A DNA stretch of 64,000 nt. Origin: Paraburkholderia sartisoli (GTDB lineage Bacteria; Pseudomonadota; Gammaproteobacteria; Burkholderiales; Burkholderiaceae). The translations under genes and the position numbers were made by a program. This document shows positions 52,164 through 60,285 of the stretch, one piece after another. Below the pieces are notes generated by a model. That model was not told the origin of the DNA and did no database searches. It worked only from the letters and a program-made list of their open reading frames with translations. The stretch's first letter is position 1, and each line of letters begins with the position of its first letter. The stretch covers positions 868,001-932,000 of the forward strand of contig NZ_FNRQ01000001.1 in NCBI RefSeq assembly GCF_900107685.1. The letters are read 5' to 3'.

Positions 52164-53744
52164 ATGATGTCTTTGAACAGTGCGGCAGCCAGCATGGACG
52201 CCGCACTCGCGCGCATGGAGTCCGCCCAATCGATGGTCAATACGCCGCAACTCCTCGCCGCCGTGGACATGGGCTCGAACAGCTTCCGTCTGATCGTGGG
52301 TCGTGTCGAGGAAACCGAAGCAGGCAGCCAGATCTACCAGGTCGACGCATTGCGCGAATCCGTGCGGCTCGCCGCCGGCCTGTCCCGCGACAAGATGCTC
52401 GACCGCGCGTCGCAGGTACGCGGCTGGGACGCACTGAAGCGTTTCGGCGAACGCCTGCGCGATTTTCATCCCGACCACGTTCGGGCGGTCGCCACCAACA
52501 CGCTGCGCATCGCGAAGAACGCGGACGAATTCCTGGTCGAGGCCGAAGCCGCGCTCGGGTTTCCCATCGAAGTGATCGCCGGGCGCGAGGAGGCGCGGCT
52601 CATCTATGCCGGCGCAGCACACTCCGTGCCCGCGAACGCGGGGCAGCGGCTGGTGGTGGACATCGGCGGCGGCTCGACGGAATTCATCATCGGCTTGCAC
52701 TACACGCCGATCCGCATGGAGAGCCTGTACATCGGATGCGTGAGCCATAGCCGCACGTTTTTTCCCGCGGGCAATGTCGACGATTACACGATGCGTCAGG
52801 CCGAACTCGCCGCGAGACGTGAAATCCAGATCATCTCGAGCAACTACAAGCAGACCGGCTGGGACCAGGCGATCGGCTCGTCGGGCACGGCGCGCGCGCT
52901 GGCCGAACTTGTCGAGGCAAACAATTTCAACGACCCAGGCGTCACGCATGGCATTTCGCGCGGCGGCCTCGAAAAGCTCAAGCGCGCGCTGATCAAGGCG
53001 GAAAACGTCAACCGGCTGAAGCTCGTCGCGCTGAAGGCCGACCGTGTTCCGGTGCTGGCGGGCGGTCTGTCGATCATGATCGCGGTGTTCGACGAACTGG
53101 GCATCGATTACGTCGACACGACCGACGGCGCATTGCGTCTCGGCGTGCTGTACGACCTGCTGGGGCGCTCGCAGCACGAAGACATGCGCACGGTCACGGC
53201 CGAGGGCTTCATGCGGCGCTATGGCGTCGATCGTGCGCAGGCGGGGCGTATTGGCGAACTCGCCGTGCGTTTTTACGACCAGCTTCAGGAAGACGATGCC
53301 GAGCGCCGTGCGGAGAACCGCATGTTTCTCGGCTGGGCCGCCGCGCTGCATGAAATCGGACTGTCGATCTCACACAGCGCGTATCACAAGCATTCCGCGT
53401 ATATCGCGAGCAACGCGGACATGCCCGGTTTTTCGCGCACCGACCAGGCGCGGCTCGCCGCGCTCGTGCTTGGTCACGCGGGCAAGCTCGGCAAGCTGTC
53501 GCAGACGCGTGAAGTGGAGTGGCCGCTGCTGTTCTGCCTGCGGCTCGCGTCGCTGCTGTGCCGCCGACGCGCCGACGTCGGGCTGCCCGCCATTTTCGTC
53601 ACGCAGGCGAACGGTGGATACGAGGTGCGCCTGCCGGGCGAGTGGGTCGCGAACAATCCGCTGACCGACTACAGCCTGATTCAGGAAGCCGCGGAGTGGG
53701 AGAAGGTCGGAATTCCGTATCGCGTCGTTTATACGGGCGATTGA
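52164..53744 (+). CDS. ppx: Exopolyphosphatase (Ppx/GppA family)
   Basis: Ppx hydrolyses terminal phosphates of polyphosphate. The 526-residue protein has the ASKHA phosphate loops AAVDMGSNSFRLIVGRV and VVDIGGGSTEFIIG, catalytic Glu in REEARLIYAGAAH, and a C-terminal HD-like helical domain (LHEIGLSISHSAYHKHSAYI). The start is uncertain: ATGs at 52164, 52194, 52215 and 52233 are in frame, and the family normally begins near 52233. I give 52164 for its upstream GAGGA. It is divergent from ppk, a common functional pairing. Confidence 0.93.
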   Translation: MMSLNSAAASMDAALARMESAQSMVNTPQLLAAVDMGSNSFRLIVGRVEETEAGSQIYQVDALRESVRLAAGLSRDKMLDRASQVRGWDALKRFGERLRDFHPDHVRAVATNTLRIAKNADEFLVEAEAALGFPIEVIAGREEARLIYAGAAHSVPANAGQRLVVDIGGGSTEFIIGLHYTPIRMESLYIGCVSHSRTFFPAGNVDDYTMRQAELAARREIQIISSNYKQTGWDQAIGSSGTARALAELVEANNFNDPGVTHGISRGGLEKLKRALIKAENVNRLKLVALKADRVPVLAGGLSIMIAVFDELGIDYVDTTDGALRLGVLYDLLGRSQHEDMRTVTAEGFMRRYGVDRAQAGRIGELAVRFYDQLQEDDAERRAENRMFLGWAAALHEIGLSISHSAYHKHSAYIASNADMPGFSRTDQARLAALVLGHAGKLGKLSQTREVEWPLLFCLRLASLLCRRRADVGLPAIFVTQANGGYEVRLPGEWVANNPLTDYSLIQEAAEWEKVGIPYRVVYTGD

Positions 53745-53804
53745 ACCGCGCGACGCGCGCCCCGTCACGGCGGGGCGCGTCGCTTCAACGCAGGAAACCG
53801 GCGC

Positions 53805-54623
53805 TCAGCGCGACAGCATGTCGCCGAGAAAATGCTTCGCGTAACGCGCGTTGATGTTCGACAGACGGAAGAGCGTGAGGAAGTCAGCCGTGTTGAAGTC
53901 AGGATCCCACGCCGGCGCGCCGCAGATTTTCGCGCCAAGACGCAGATAGCCCTTGACGAGCGGCGGCGGTGCAACGTCGACACCCGTCTGCAGTTCGTCC
54001 ACCGGCAGCGGCGTGTGCGGGAACGCGCGATACTCGGGCGCGGTCAGCGCACTGTCGCGCAGCGAAACATACAGGTTCGACGCGTAATGTCCGCCGTCCG
54101 CCATCGACACGCTCGCGCAGCCGAGCATCGTCTCGTAGCCGTTCTGCATCATGTACGCGGCGAGTCCACCCCACAGCGACATGATGACCGAGCCGCTGCG
54201 GTAATCGGGGTGTACGCACGAGCGACCCACTTCGACCATCTTCGAGCGCAGATGCGTGAGGCGCGACACATCGAATTCGCTTTCCGCGTAGAGGCGGCCG
54301 ATGCGCGCGGCCTGGTGCGGCGGCAGCACGCGATAGGTGCCCACCACTTTCAGCGTGTCGAGATCGCGTACCAGCAGATGATCGCAATACGAATCGAACG
54401 AGTCGACGTCGAGGCCGGCGGGGCCGGAGAGACGCGCACCCATTTCGTCGGCGAACACGCGGTAGCGCAGACGCTGTGCCTCACGGAGTTCTTCGTCGGT
54501 CCTGGCCCAGGTGACACGCAGGCGATGCTGCGCGGTGACGGTTTCTTCGGCGCGCGGCAGACGGCGGCGCGGTTCGGACAGGATCGAAGCGAAAGGCAGG
54601 GTCGGCGTCGGCAGTTCTCGCAT
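53805..54623 (-). CDS. OlsB-like N-acyltransferase (putative ornithine-lipid synthesis)
   Basis: The 272-residue protein belongs to the GNAT-like acyltransferase family that includes OlsB, which acylates ornithine with 3-hydroxyacyl-ACP. Visible blocks are AQRLRYRVFADEMGARL, DHLLVRDLDTLKVVGTYRVL and EVGRSCVHPDYRSGSVI, and a late LVKGYLRLGAKICG. The ATG at 54623 is chosen; the frame is open upstream. No OlsA gene is adjacent. Ornithine lipids replace phospholipids in low phosphate, so its place beside the Pho block is suggestive but not proof. Confidence 0.75.
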   Translation of the reverse strand: MRELPTPTLPFASILSEPRRRLPRAEETVTAQHRLRVTWARTDEELREAQRLRYRVFADEMGARLSGPAGLDVDSFDSYCDHLLVRDLDTLKVVGTYRVLPPHQAARIGRLYAESEFDVSRLTHLRSKMVEVGRSCVHPDYRSGSVIMSLWGGLAAYMMQNGYETMLGCASVSMADGGHYASNLYVSLRDSALTAPEYRAFPHTPLPVDELQTGVDVAPPPLVKGYLRLGAKICGAPAWDPDFNTADFLTLFRLSNINARYAKHFLGDMLSR

Positions 54624-54752
54624 GGGGCGTTCCTGGTGAAAAAGGATGAGTCCGTTTTTCCGCCAATGTAGTAACGCCGGGTGACGCTCGCATGGCAATG
54701 CGATGACGATTCGATGACGTGCCGTAAGCACGTCGCGTGGAGATTGTAGGGA

Positions 54753-55211
54753 TCAGAGCAGATCCGGGCTCATCACGGCGCGCAGGACGACCTGTTCGTC
54801 GCCGTCGCGCCCGCGGTTCGTGAGCCACCAGAGGCCGGCTTTCTTCACCGGCCAGCTCGATGCGTTACCGGAGAGCAGCAGCGCCGCCACCTGGCCGAGC
54901 GTCGGTTGATGACCGACGATCACGACGGTCGGCGCGACGCCCCCGGGCCAGCCGGCGGCAGCGAGCACGTCGCTGGCGCGTGCGCCCGGCGCGAGTTCGC
55001 GCACGACGCGATACTGGTCCGTCAACGGCTCGACGGTTTGTATCGTGCGCACGGCGGGGCTGACGAGAATCACGGCGTCGTCGTCGAGGCGCGCGCGCAG
55101 CCATTTCGCCATGCCTTGCGCCTGCTTGCGGCCGCGGACGGTGAGTTGCCGCGCGAGATCGCTCGATGCGGTGTCTTCGGCTTCGGCGTGTCGCCAGAGG
55201 ATGAGGTTCAT
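54753..55211 (-). CDS. sixA: Phosphohistidine phosphatase SixA
   Basis: SixA removes phosphate from phosphohistidine, for example in phosphorelay or nitrogen-PTS proteins. The 152-residue protein has the RHG-type motif LILWRHAEAED, a second catalytic Arg/Glu block (SPAVRTIQTVE) and the distal His in VIVGHQPTLGQVA. It follows the OlsB-like gene on the minus strand (129 bases upstream of it). Confidence 0.9.
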   Translation of the reverse strand: MNLILWRHAEAEDTASSDLARQLTVRGRKQAQGMAKWLRARLDDDAVILVSPAVRTIQTVEPLTDQYRVVRELAPGARASDVLAAAGWPGGVAPTVVIVGHQPTLGQVAALLLSGNASSWPVKKAGLWWLTNRGRDGDEQVVLRAVMSPDLL

Positions 55212-55389
55212 CGTCGTCTCCTTGTGGACCAGGGTTCGCGCGTTACTCTGGTTTCATGCAAGCATTGCTGTCTTGAGGTGATGCGCATGGACAGGTACAT
55301 GCGCGTCGGCGTGGGACTTGTCGCGACTGTCGCACGTTCGCGAGGCACGCGGCAAGACGAACGTTCACGGAGTCCGGCTGGATTAAAGA

Positions 55390-55418
55390 TTGACGGGGTA
55401 TCGGCGCCCAGATAGAAT
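55390..55418 (+). promoter_or_regulatory. Sigma-70 promoter of tRNA-Pro
   Basis: TTGACG (55390-55395), a 17-base spacer and TAGAAT (55413-55418) lie 12 bases before tRNA-Pro, so the transcript starts almost at the mature 5' end. Confidence 0.75.
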
Positions 55419-55429
55419 CTCGGATTCGT

Positions 55430-55506
55430 CGGAGCGTAGCGCAGCCTGGTAGCGCATCTGATTTGGGATCAGAGGGTCGAAGGTTCGAATCCTTTCGCTC
55501 CGACCA
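55430..55506 (+). tRNA. tRNA-Pro (anticodon TGG)
   Basis: This 77-base cloverleaf has acceptor CGGAGCG paired with CGCTCCG, an anticodon stem TCTGA/TCAGA around loop TTTGGGA (anticodon TGG), the C1-G72 start typical of proline tRNAs, and an encoded CCA. Confidence 0.96.
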
Positions 55507-55532
55507 CGAATAGCAGCAGGCAAGCATCAAGC

Positions 55533-55568
55533 AAAAACCCGCGTCGCCGTCAGGCTTCGCGGGTTTTT
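55533..55568. terminator. Terminator of tRNA-Pro
   Basis: AAAAACCCGCG (55533-55543) and CGCGGGTTTTT (55558-55568) pair around a 14-base loop that has an inner GC pair set. A-rich and T-rich feet make it usable from both strands. Confidence 0.85.
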
Positions 55569-55571
55569 TGC

Positions 55572-55955
55572 TTTTGTGGCGCGAGCGCTTTGACGTGATG
55601 GTCTGCTGACTGCCTCGCTGGGCCTGCGCACCGCCGCCCAGATTCTGCCCATCGACGCTGGATGACGTGGGTCCGTGGATCGTCAGACGGCCGCATTTCC
55701 TGCACGAGCCGGTAACAAAAAACAAGCGTTAACCCTGATCTATCCGGAAGAGCGCATAAGTGCAGGGACGTGGAGCGAGAAGATACTGACTCGCGAAAAT
55801 CCGGCGAAAAAGGACGAACGCATAGCCGGTTTGAACTGACATGCGCCAGTTGGACCGCGCAGCAACGCACACGCGCCAGACACGCAGGCGCGCGCACTGC
55901 CAGTGAGAAGAATCGACGCGCGCGGAAGAAACCCTTCCGCGCGACTAGCCGAAAC
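55572..55955. other. Intergenic region, nothing recognised
   Basis: About 380 bases between the tRNA-Pro terminator and a small minus-strand gene. Open frames here have no ribosome sites or recognisable composition, and I see no strong repeat. Confidence 0.5.
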
Positions 55956-56129
55956 TCAACGCCTGTGATGCAGCCGGTCGAACACGTGATGTCCGGCGAG
56001 CCAGTGATGCAGCATCCCTTCGCCGCCGTGTTCGCGCCGGTAGTTTCTCGATTCGAAGACCGATAGCGCGACCAGCACGAGCAGCCCGATGGCGAGGCCG
56101 ATCAGCCCCGCGATTGATTCAGCGTCCAT
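55956..56129 (-). CDS. Small membrane protein with His-rich tail
   Basis: I do not recognise this 57-residue protein. It has one hydrophobic helix (about residues 5-25, IAGLIGLAIGLLVLVALSVF) and a C-terminal half with seven His, including LHHWLAGHHVFDRLHH. The tail could bind a metal or simply be basic at low pH. The ATG at 56129 has a very strong ribosome site, AAAGGAGG, five bases before it, which supports translation. It stands alone, divergent from a small lipoprotein gene. Confidence 0.7.
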   Translation of the reverse strand: MDAESIAGLIGLAIGLLVLVALSVFESRNYRREHGGEGMLHHWLAGHHVFDRLHHRR

Positions 56130-56310
56130 GGCAGCCTCCTTTGACGATTGCAGCCATATGTACATGGTAGGTCAGTCATCGCGAAGCGGGGAGTCATTGT
56201 GCGCTGCACGCTTCGCCGTCAGCGAAAACGCGTTGCAGGTAGACTGTCGGACGCACTTCAACGACGCACCGTATGGACGCGTCTCACGTTTCCCCAGTTT
56301 TCGAGAGTCC

Positions 56311-56496
56311 ATGAATCGCACCATCCTGATCGCCCTGCTGTTGTCCGCCCTGACCGGTTGCATGAGCGACCCCGGCGACCATCACAAGACGCCGCCCAAA
56401 GATCCACAGGACTACCACGGCGTGCCGACCGACGACCGGCCGCCGGCGATGCTCGACGCACCCGCTCCATCCAGCGTTCCCGCTGCGCCGAAGTAA
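56311..56496 (+). CDS. Small predicted lipoprotein
   Basis: The 61-residue product begins with a short lipoprotein signal peptide (MNRTILIALLLSALTGC, lipobox LTGC, Cys17). The mature part is about 45 residues, Pro/Asp/His-rich (DPGDHHKTPPKDPQDYHG) and probably unstructured. The frame is open upstream to 56089, but only the ATG at 56311 gives a signal peptide. No clear ribosome site precedes it. The function is unknown; many Burkholderiaceae have such small lipoproteins. Confidence 0.6.
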   Translation: MNRTILIALLLSALTGCMSDPGDHHKTPPKDPQDYHGVPTDDRPPAMLDAPAPSSVPAAPK

Positions 56497-56531
56497 GCGC
56501 AGCCCGCGCTGTTTAACGCAGCCGCGCCGCG

Positions 56532-57992
56532 TTAAACAGCGCGCGCGGGCGCGATGCCCGCGGCCACGCGCGGCAGGTAGCGCAGCAACGTCGCGCCGCG
56601 CGCGAGCATGAAAATGAGCAACGCAATCCACAGGCCGTGATTGCCGTACGGACCCATCAGCGCCCACGATGCGGCCACGAACACGGTCAGCGATGCCGCC
56701 ATCGCTTTCATCAGTTCATGCGTGCGCGTCGCGCCGATGAACACGCCGTCGAGCAGAAAACCCCACACCGAGATCACCGGCGATAACGCGGCCCACGGCA
56801 GATACGTTTCCGCCGCGCTGCGCACGGCCGGCTGGTCGGTCAGGCACTCGATCATCCACGCACCGCCCATCCAGTACGCGAGCGAAAAGCCGAGCGCGCC
56901 GAGTGTCGACCACAGCATCGTCACCTTGACGGCCTGGCGGAACGCGCCGCGCTCGCGCGCGCCGATCGCCGCGCCGACGAGCGCTTCGGCCGCGTGTGCG
57001 AAGCCGTCGAGCCCGTACGCCATGAACGTCTGGAAGTTGAGCAGCAGCGCGTTGGCGGCGAGCGTCGTGTCGCCCTGGCGCGCGCCGAGATGCGCGAACC
57101 AGCCGAACGCGCCAAGCAGGCACAGCGTGCGCACGAAGATGTCGCGATTGATCGCGACGAGCCGCCTGAGGGCCGTCGCATCGACGAGCGACGCGCGATC
57201 GGGCGCGGGCAGTCCGCGCGGGCGCAGATGCCACAGGAGCGCGGCGCCGAGTACGAAGCCGAGCGCATCGGCGGTGGCCGTCGCGGCGCCGATCCCGGCG
57301 ATGCCCCAGCCGAACCCATAGACAAAGAGCAGGACGGCGACGATGTTCACCGCGTTGATGAACACCTGCGTGAGGAGCGCGAGGCGCACGCGCTGTGTGC
57401 CGAGCAGCCAGCCGAGCACCACGTAGTTCGCGAGCGCGAGCGGCGCCGCCCAGATGCGCGCATGGCAATACACGCGCGCATGCAGCTGGACCGCTTCGCT
57501 GCCACCGATCGCACGCAACGTATAGCCGATCAGCGGCACCTGCAGCGCAAGCACCGCGGCGCCGATCACGAACGCGAGCATCAGCGCGCGAATGACGTTC
57601 ATCCTCAGGCCCGCCGCGTCGTTCGCGCCGAACGACTGCGCGACGAGCCCGGTCGTGCCCATCCGCAGGAAGCCGAAACCCCAGAACACGAAGCTGAAGA
57701 AGAGCCCGCCGAGCGCGACACCACCGAGATACGACGCGCTCTCCAGATGACCGGCGACCGCCGTGTCGACCGCGCCGAGGATCGGCTGCGTCAGATTCGC
57801 AATGACGATCGGAAAAGCAAGCGTGAGAACGCGGCGGTGCCAGTGCACAGGAACGGCTTCGGCTGCTCCGTCGGCCGCAGTAGCTTCGGCGTTAGCGGTG
57901 GTGGCATCGGGCTGCGCCGGCGCTGGCGATGCGCCGTCCGGCGTCGCATCGCCAGCGCGATGCGTGCCGCGCGTGCGCTCCGTGCCGTTCAA
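56532..57992 (-). CDS. MATE family efflux transporter (DinF-like)
   Basis: The 486-residue protein has twelve predicted membrane helices in two similar halves (PIVIANLTQPILGAVDTAVA and the second-half GFAHAAEALVGAAIGARERG). It resembles the DinF branch of Na+ or H+ coupled MATE exporters; the substrate is unknown. The start is TTG at 57992: it overlaps the stop of the upstream DUF2288 gene (TTGA) and has AGGAG five bases before it. A GTG at 58037 is possible but lies deep in the upstream gene. The first 45 residues are Ala/Pro-rich and polar. Confidence 0.88.
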   Translation of the reverse strand: MNGTERTRGTHRAGDATPDGASPAPAQPDATTANAEATAADGAAEAVPVHWHRRVLTLAFPIVIANLTQPILGAVDTAVAGHLESASYLGGVALGGLFFSFVFWGFGFLRMGTTGLVAQSFGANDAAGLRMNVIRALMLAFVIGAAVLALQVPLIGYTLRAIGGSEAVQLHARVYCHARIWAAPLALANYVVLGWLLGTQRVRLALLTQVFINAVNIVAVLLFVYGFGWGIAGIGAATATADALGFVLGAALLWHLRPRGLPAPDRASLVDATALRRLVAINRDIFVRTLCLLGAFGWFAHLGARQGDTTLAANALLLNFQTFMAYGLDGFAHAAEALVGAAIGARERGAFRQAVKVTMLWSTLGALGFSLAYWMGGAWMIECLTDQPAVRSAAETYLPWAALSPVISVWGFLLDGVFIGATRTHELMKAMAASLTVFVAASWALMGPYGNHGLWIALLIFMLARGATLLRYLPRVAAGIAPARAV

Positions 57993-58297
57993 CCGCGCTC
58001 CTGCACGCACACCCACGGCGAGACGACGACCGCCCACAGGTCCGGGTCGCGGGTGGCGAAATCAGCGGCCGTTTCGGCCTGCACGCGCTCCACGAGGCCC
58101 GCTGAGAGCCATTGCGTGACCTGCGCGGTGTCGTCGCTGGCGATGGCTTCGGCGACGCTCACAAGGTCGAGGTCGCGAACCACGCGCAGCAGCATGCCGC
58201 GCGCAAAGAACCGTTCGAGTTCGGGCCAGCCGATCTTCGCGGTTTCGGCGAGGAGTTTCAGATAAAGCGGGCTATGGGTTGCGTCAGGGGAAGTCAT
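57989..58297 (-). CDS. DUF2288 family protein
   Basis: The 102-residue cytoplasmic protein matches DUF2288 in the pattern SPLYLKLLAETAKIGWPELERFFARG and VSVAEAIASDD. Its function is unknown. I used the ATG at 58297 (MTSPDATHSP); an ATG at 58330 is also in frame. The stop overlaps the TTG start of the MATE gene, so the two are translated together. Confidence 0.8.
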   Translation of the reverse strand: MTSPDATHSPLYLKLLAETAKIGWPELERFFARGMLLRVVRDLDLVSVAEAIASDDTAQVTQWLSAGLVERVQAETAADFATRDPDLWAVVVSPWVCVQERG

Positions 58298-58809
58298 CGG
58301 ATATCGGGAAACAGGACAGGCGGCCGACACTATAAACCATCGTCATGGTGCTGCTTTCGCCGCGCACCGTATCGCGGGTCCGGAATTAACACGGGTTTTT
58401 ATCCGTGATTTAAACAATCCGGATGCCGCCGGCATTTAATCTGATCAAAGCACAATACGCTGAAAATCGTAGTTCATACGATTGCATTGAGCCATTAAAT
58501 CAATGGAAGAGTGCGCTTGCGCACCAAGGTTCAATCCGGCAGGTTATCGCAAAATAAATGGCGTGCGCCGCTTTTTGCAGTGCTTTTTCAGGCCTCCTGA
58601 ACGCGCCGGGTCGAACCGCGTAGAAGCAGGAAGCATGCGGCATTCGAGGCATGTCGGTAATCGCCGGAAGGGGGATGAAGACCCCGTTGCGACGCAGCAT
58701 TCGGGTTAGTTCGGCTTGCTAAATTGAGCGGGCCAGGTTTGCCCTCGCGTCACTCAGTGCGCCGAGTAACACTATTTGCACAATTAATCGATTGCGTCGG
58801 TATACGCGC
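58298..58809. other. Intergenic region without a recognised gene
   Basis: About 510 bases, noticeably more AT-rich than the flanks around 58380-58560. Short open frames are present but none has a ribosome site or recognisable product. The right end leads into the possible small RNA described at 58810-58905. Confidence 0.5.
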
Positions 58810-58905
58810 GTTGCTAGATTTCGTTTCGGCGCATGGTGAACCGGTCCTTTGCCGATATGCGCCGAACCCCCGTTAGCCCGGCCTCGTGCCGGGCTCTTTT
58901 TATTG
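58810..58905 (+). ncRNA. Possible small RNA with two stem-loops
   Basis: A 10-bp perfect stem (TTCGGCGCAT 58825-58834 with ATGCGCCGAA 58857-58866, loop of 22) is followed by a GC-rich terminator hairpin (58875-58882 with 58888-58895) and CTTTTTATT. TATACG at 58801-58806 could be a -10, with TTGCAC at 58776-58781 at a rather long 19-base spacing. No plus-strand gene ends just upstream, so the terminator has no other obvious client. Confidence 0.4.
58875..58900 (+). terminator. Intrinsic terminator without an upstream protein gene
   Basis: AGCCCGGC (58875-58882) and GCCGGGCT (58888-58895) flank a 5-base loop and are followed by CTTTTT. The orientation fits only plus-strand transcription. Confidence 0.8.
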
Positions 58906-58934
58906 CGCGATCCGGCAACGATGCCGCGCGGACA

Positions 58935-59246
58935 TCATTGCTTGCAGTGAATGACCATCGACCGGTTCTTCACGTTGGCGCCGAAAATTCCCCCGAGCGA
59001 GCCGCCGGATGTGGCGCCGTTGTCGACGTCCTTCGAGATCACGTCGTATCCATACGCGCCGCATGCTTCGCCGGCCTTTTTATAGCATTCGCCCCAGCTT
59101 TCGCTGGCATCGCTGCCGCTGCAGTTGATCGCGAAGCCGGTGTCGCCGTTCGGCAGATAAGTGAGCGTCGACGTGGTGGAGCAGCCCGCGAGGCCTGCGA
59201 GTGTCAGGACGGCCAGTCCGGCCGCCATGGCGAGTGCGCTTTTCAT
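58935..59246 (-). CDS. Predicted lipoprotein with four mature Cys
   Basis: The 103-residue protein has a lipoprotein signal (MKSALAMAAGLAVLTLAG, lipobox LAGC, near residue 22). The mature domain contains INCSGSDASESWGECYKKAG, EACGAYGYDVISKD and a C-terminal MVIHCKQ, giving four further Cys that may form two disulfides. This pattern resembles small YecR-type or uncharacterised lipoproteins of Burkholderia; I cannot name a function. The ATG at 59246 has AGGAAA before it. Confidence 0.7.
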   Translation of the reverse strand: MKSALAMAAGLAVLTLAGLAGCSTTSTLTYLPNGDTGFAINCSGSDASESWGECYKKAGEACGAYGYDVISKDVDNGATSGGSLGGIFGANVKNRSMVIHCKQ

Positions 59247-59444
59247 CGCAGATTTTCCTGTTATCGGACGCAGCCGGTTGCCGCGTCCCTTGAGAATGGA
59301 TCGTTCCGACGCCCGTGGGGTTCCCCAGGCGCCTGAGCGGCCGTCCGCAAGGCCGTGTTCAGGCGGGCTTTTCGCCCGCTTTGCGCCGGGCGCGCCAGAC
59401 ACCTGACGACGCCCACGGCAGCAAACCCGATGCCTGCATCGCGT

Positions 59445-60161
59445 TCAACGTGGCGGCAGCGAACGGGCCGGGTCGATCGAACGGCTCTGGTAGCGCAATT
59501 CGAAATGCAGCATCACGTGATCGCTGTCCGTGTCGCCCATCTCGGCGATTTTCTGGCCTTGTGCCACCGTCTGGCCTTCCTTGACGAGCATCGCGCGGTT
59601 GTGGGCGTAGGCGCTCAGATAGTCGCTGTTGTGCTTGATGATGATGAGGTTGCCGTAACCGCGCAGACCGTCGCCCGCATACACCACCGAGCCCGCCGCC
59701 GCCGCGACGACCGGCGTGCCAGCCACGTTGACGATGTCGATGCCCTTCGAGTTCGCGCCGTCGAAGCGACGCGTGACCGTGCCCTGCGCGGGCCACACGA
59801 GCGCGATCGTCGAGGAAGGCGCCGCCGTCGGCGCGGGCGCGAGCGCGGTCGTGCCGCGTGACGCCGTCGATCCGGACGAAGCCTGCGCGCTGCCCGAGCT
59901 TCTGTCAGCACCTCTCGCCGCCGTCGCGCTGTTGGCGGGCGGCGCCACGCGCAGCACCTGGCCGCTTTCGATGGCGTCGGGATTGGTCAACCCGTTCCAC
60001 CGCGCGATGTTCTGCACGGACGTCCGGTTGCTGCGCGCGATGCTGGAGAGCGTGTCACCCCGCTCGACGCGATAGAACCCTGGCCCCACCGGAGCCGCCC
60101 CGCACGCGGCGAGCACCGCGATCATCGATACGCAGGCGAGCCGTCTGATTTTTGTATGCAA
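59445..60161 (-). CDS. LysM and M23-domain lipoprotein, NlpD-like, degenerate active site
   Basis: The 238-residue protein has a lipobox (IAVLAAC), one LysM repeat ([20 protein letters not shown], about 30-72), a Ser/Ala-rich linker, and a LytM/M23 domain (about 125-232). The usual first zinc ligand His (HxGxD) is replaced: the sequence reads NSKGIDIV. The later HVMLHFELR is partly kept. Loss of that His is typical of NlpD/EnvC-type amidase activators rather than enzymes, so it likely activates a cell-wall amidase. It stands alone, away from rpoS. Confidence 0.85.
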   Translation of the reverse strand: MHTKIRRLACVSMIAVLAACGAAPVGPGFYRVERGDTLSSIARSNRTSVQNIARWNGLTNPDAIESGQVLRVAPPANSATAARGADRSSGSAQASSGSTASRGTTALAPAPTAAPSSTIALVWPAQGTVTRRFDGANSKGIDIVNVAGTPVVAAAAGSVVYAGDGLRGYGNLIIIKHNSDYLSAYAHNRAMLVKEGQTVAQGQKIAEMGDTDSDHVMLHFELRYQSRSIDPARSLPPR

Positions 60162-60285
60162 ACCTGGACCTCACAAAACGCTGCCGCGCGTCGATCCCCG
60201 ATCACGCGCGTCAGTGGCAAAACAACCGATTCTAACGGTTTTGCATTGCAGCACCCCGAAACGCCGCAAACCGTCCGATCGCGCG

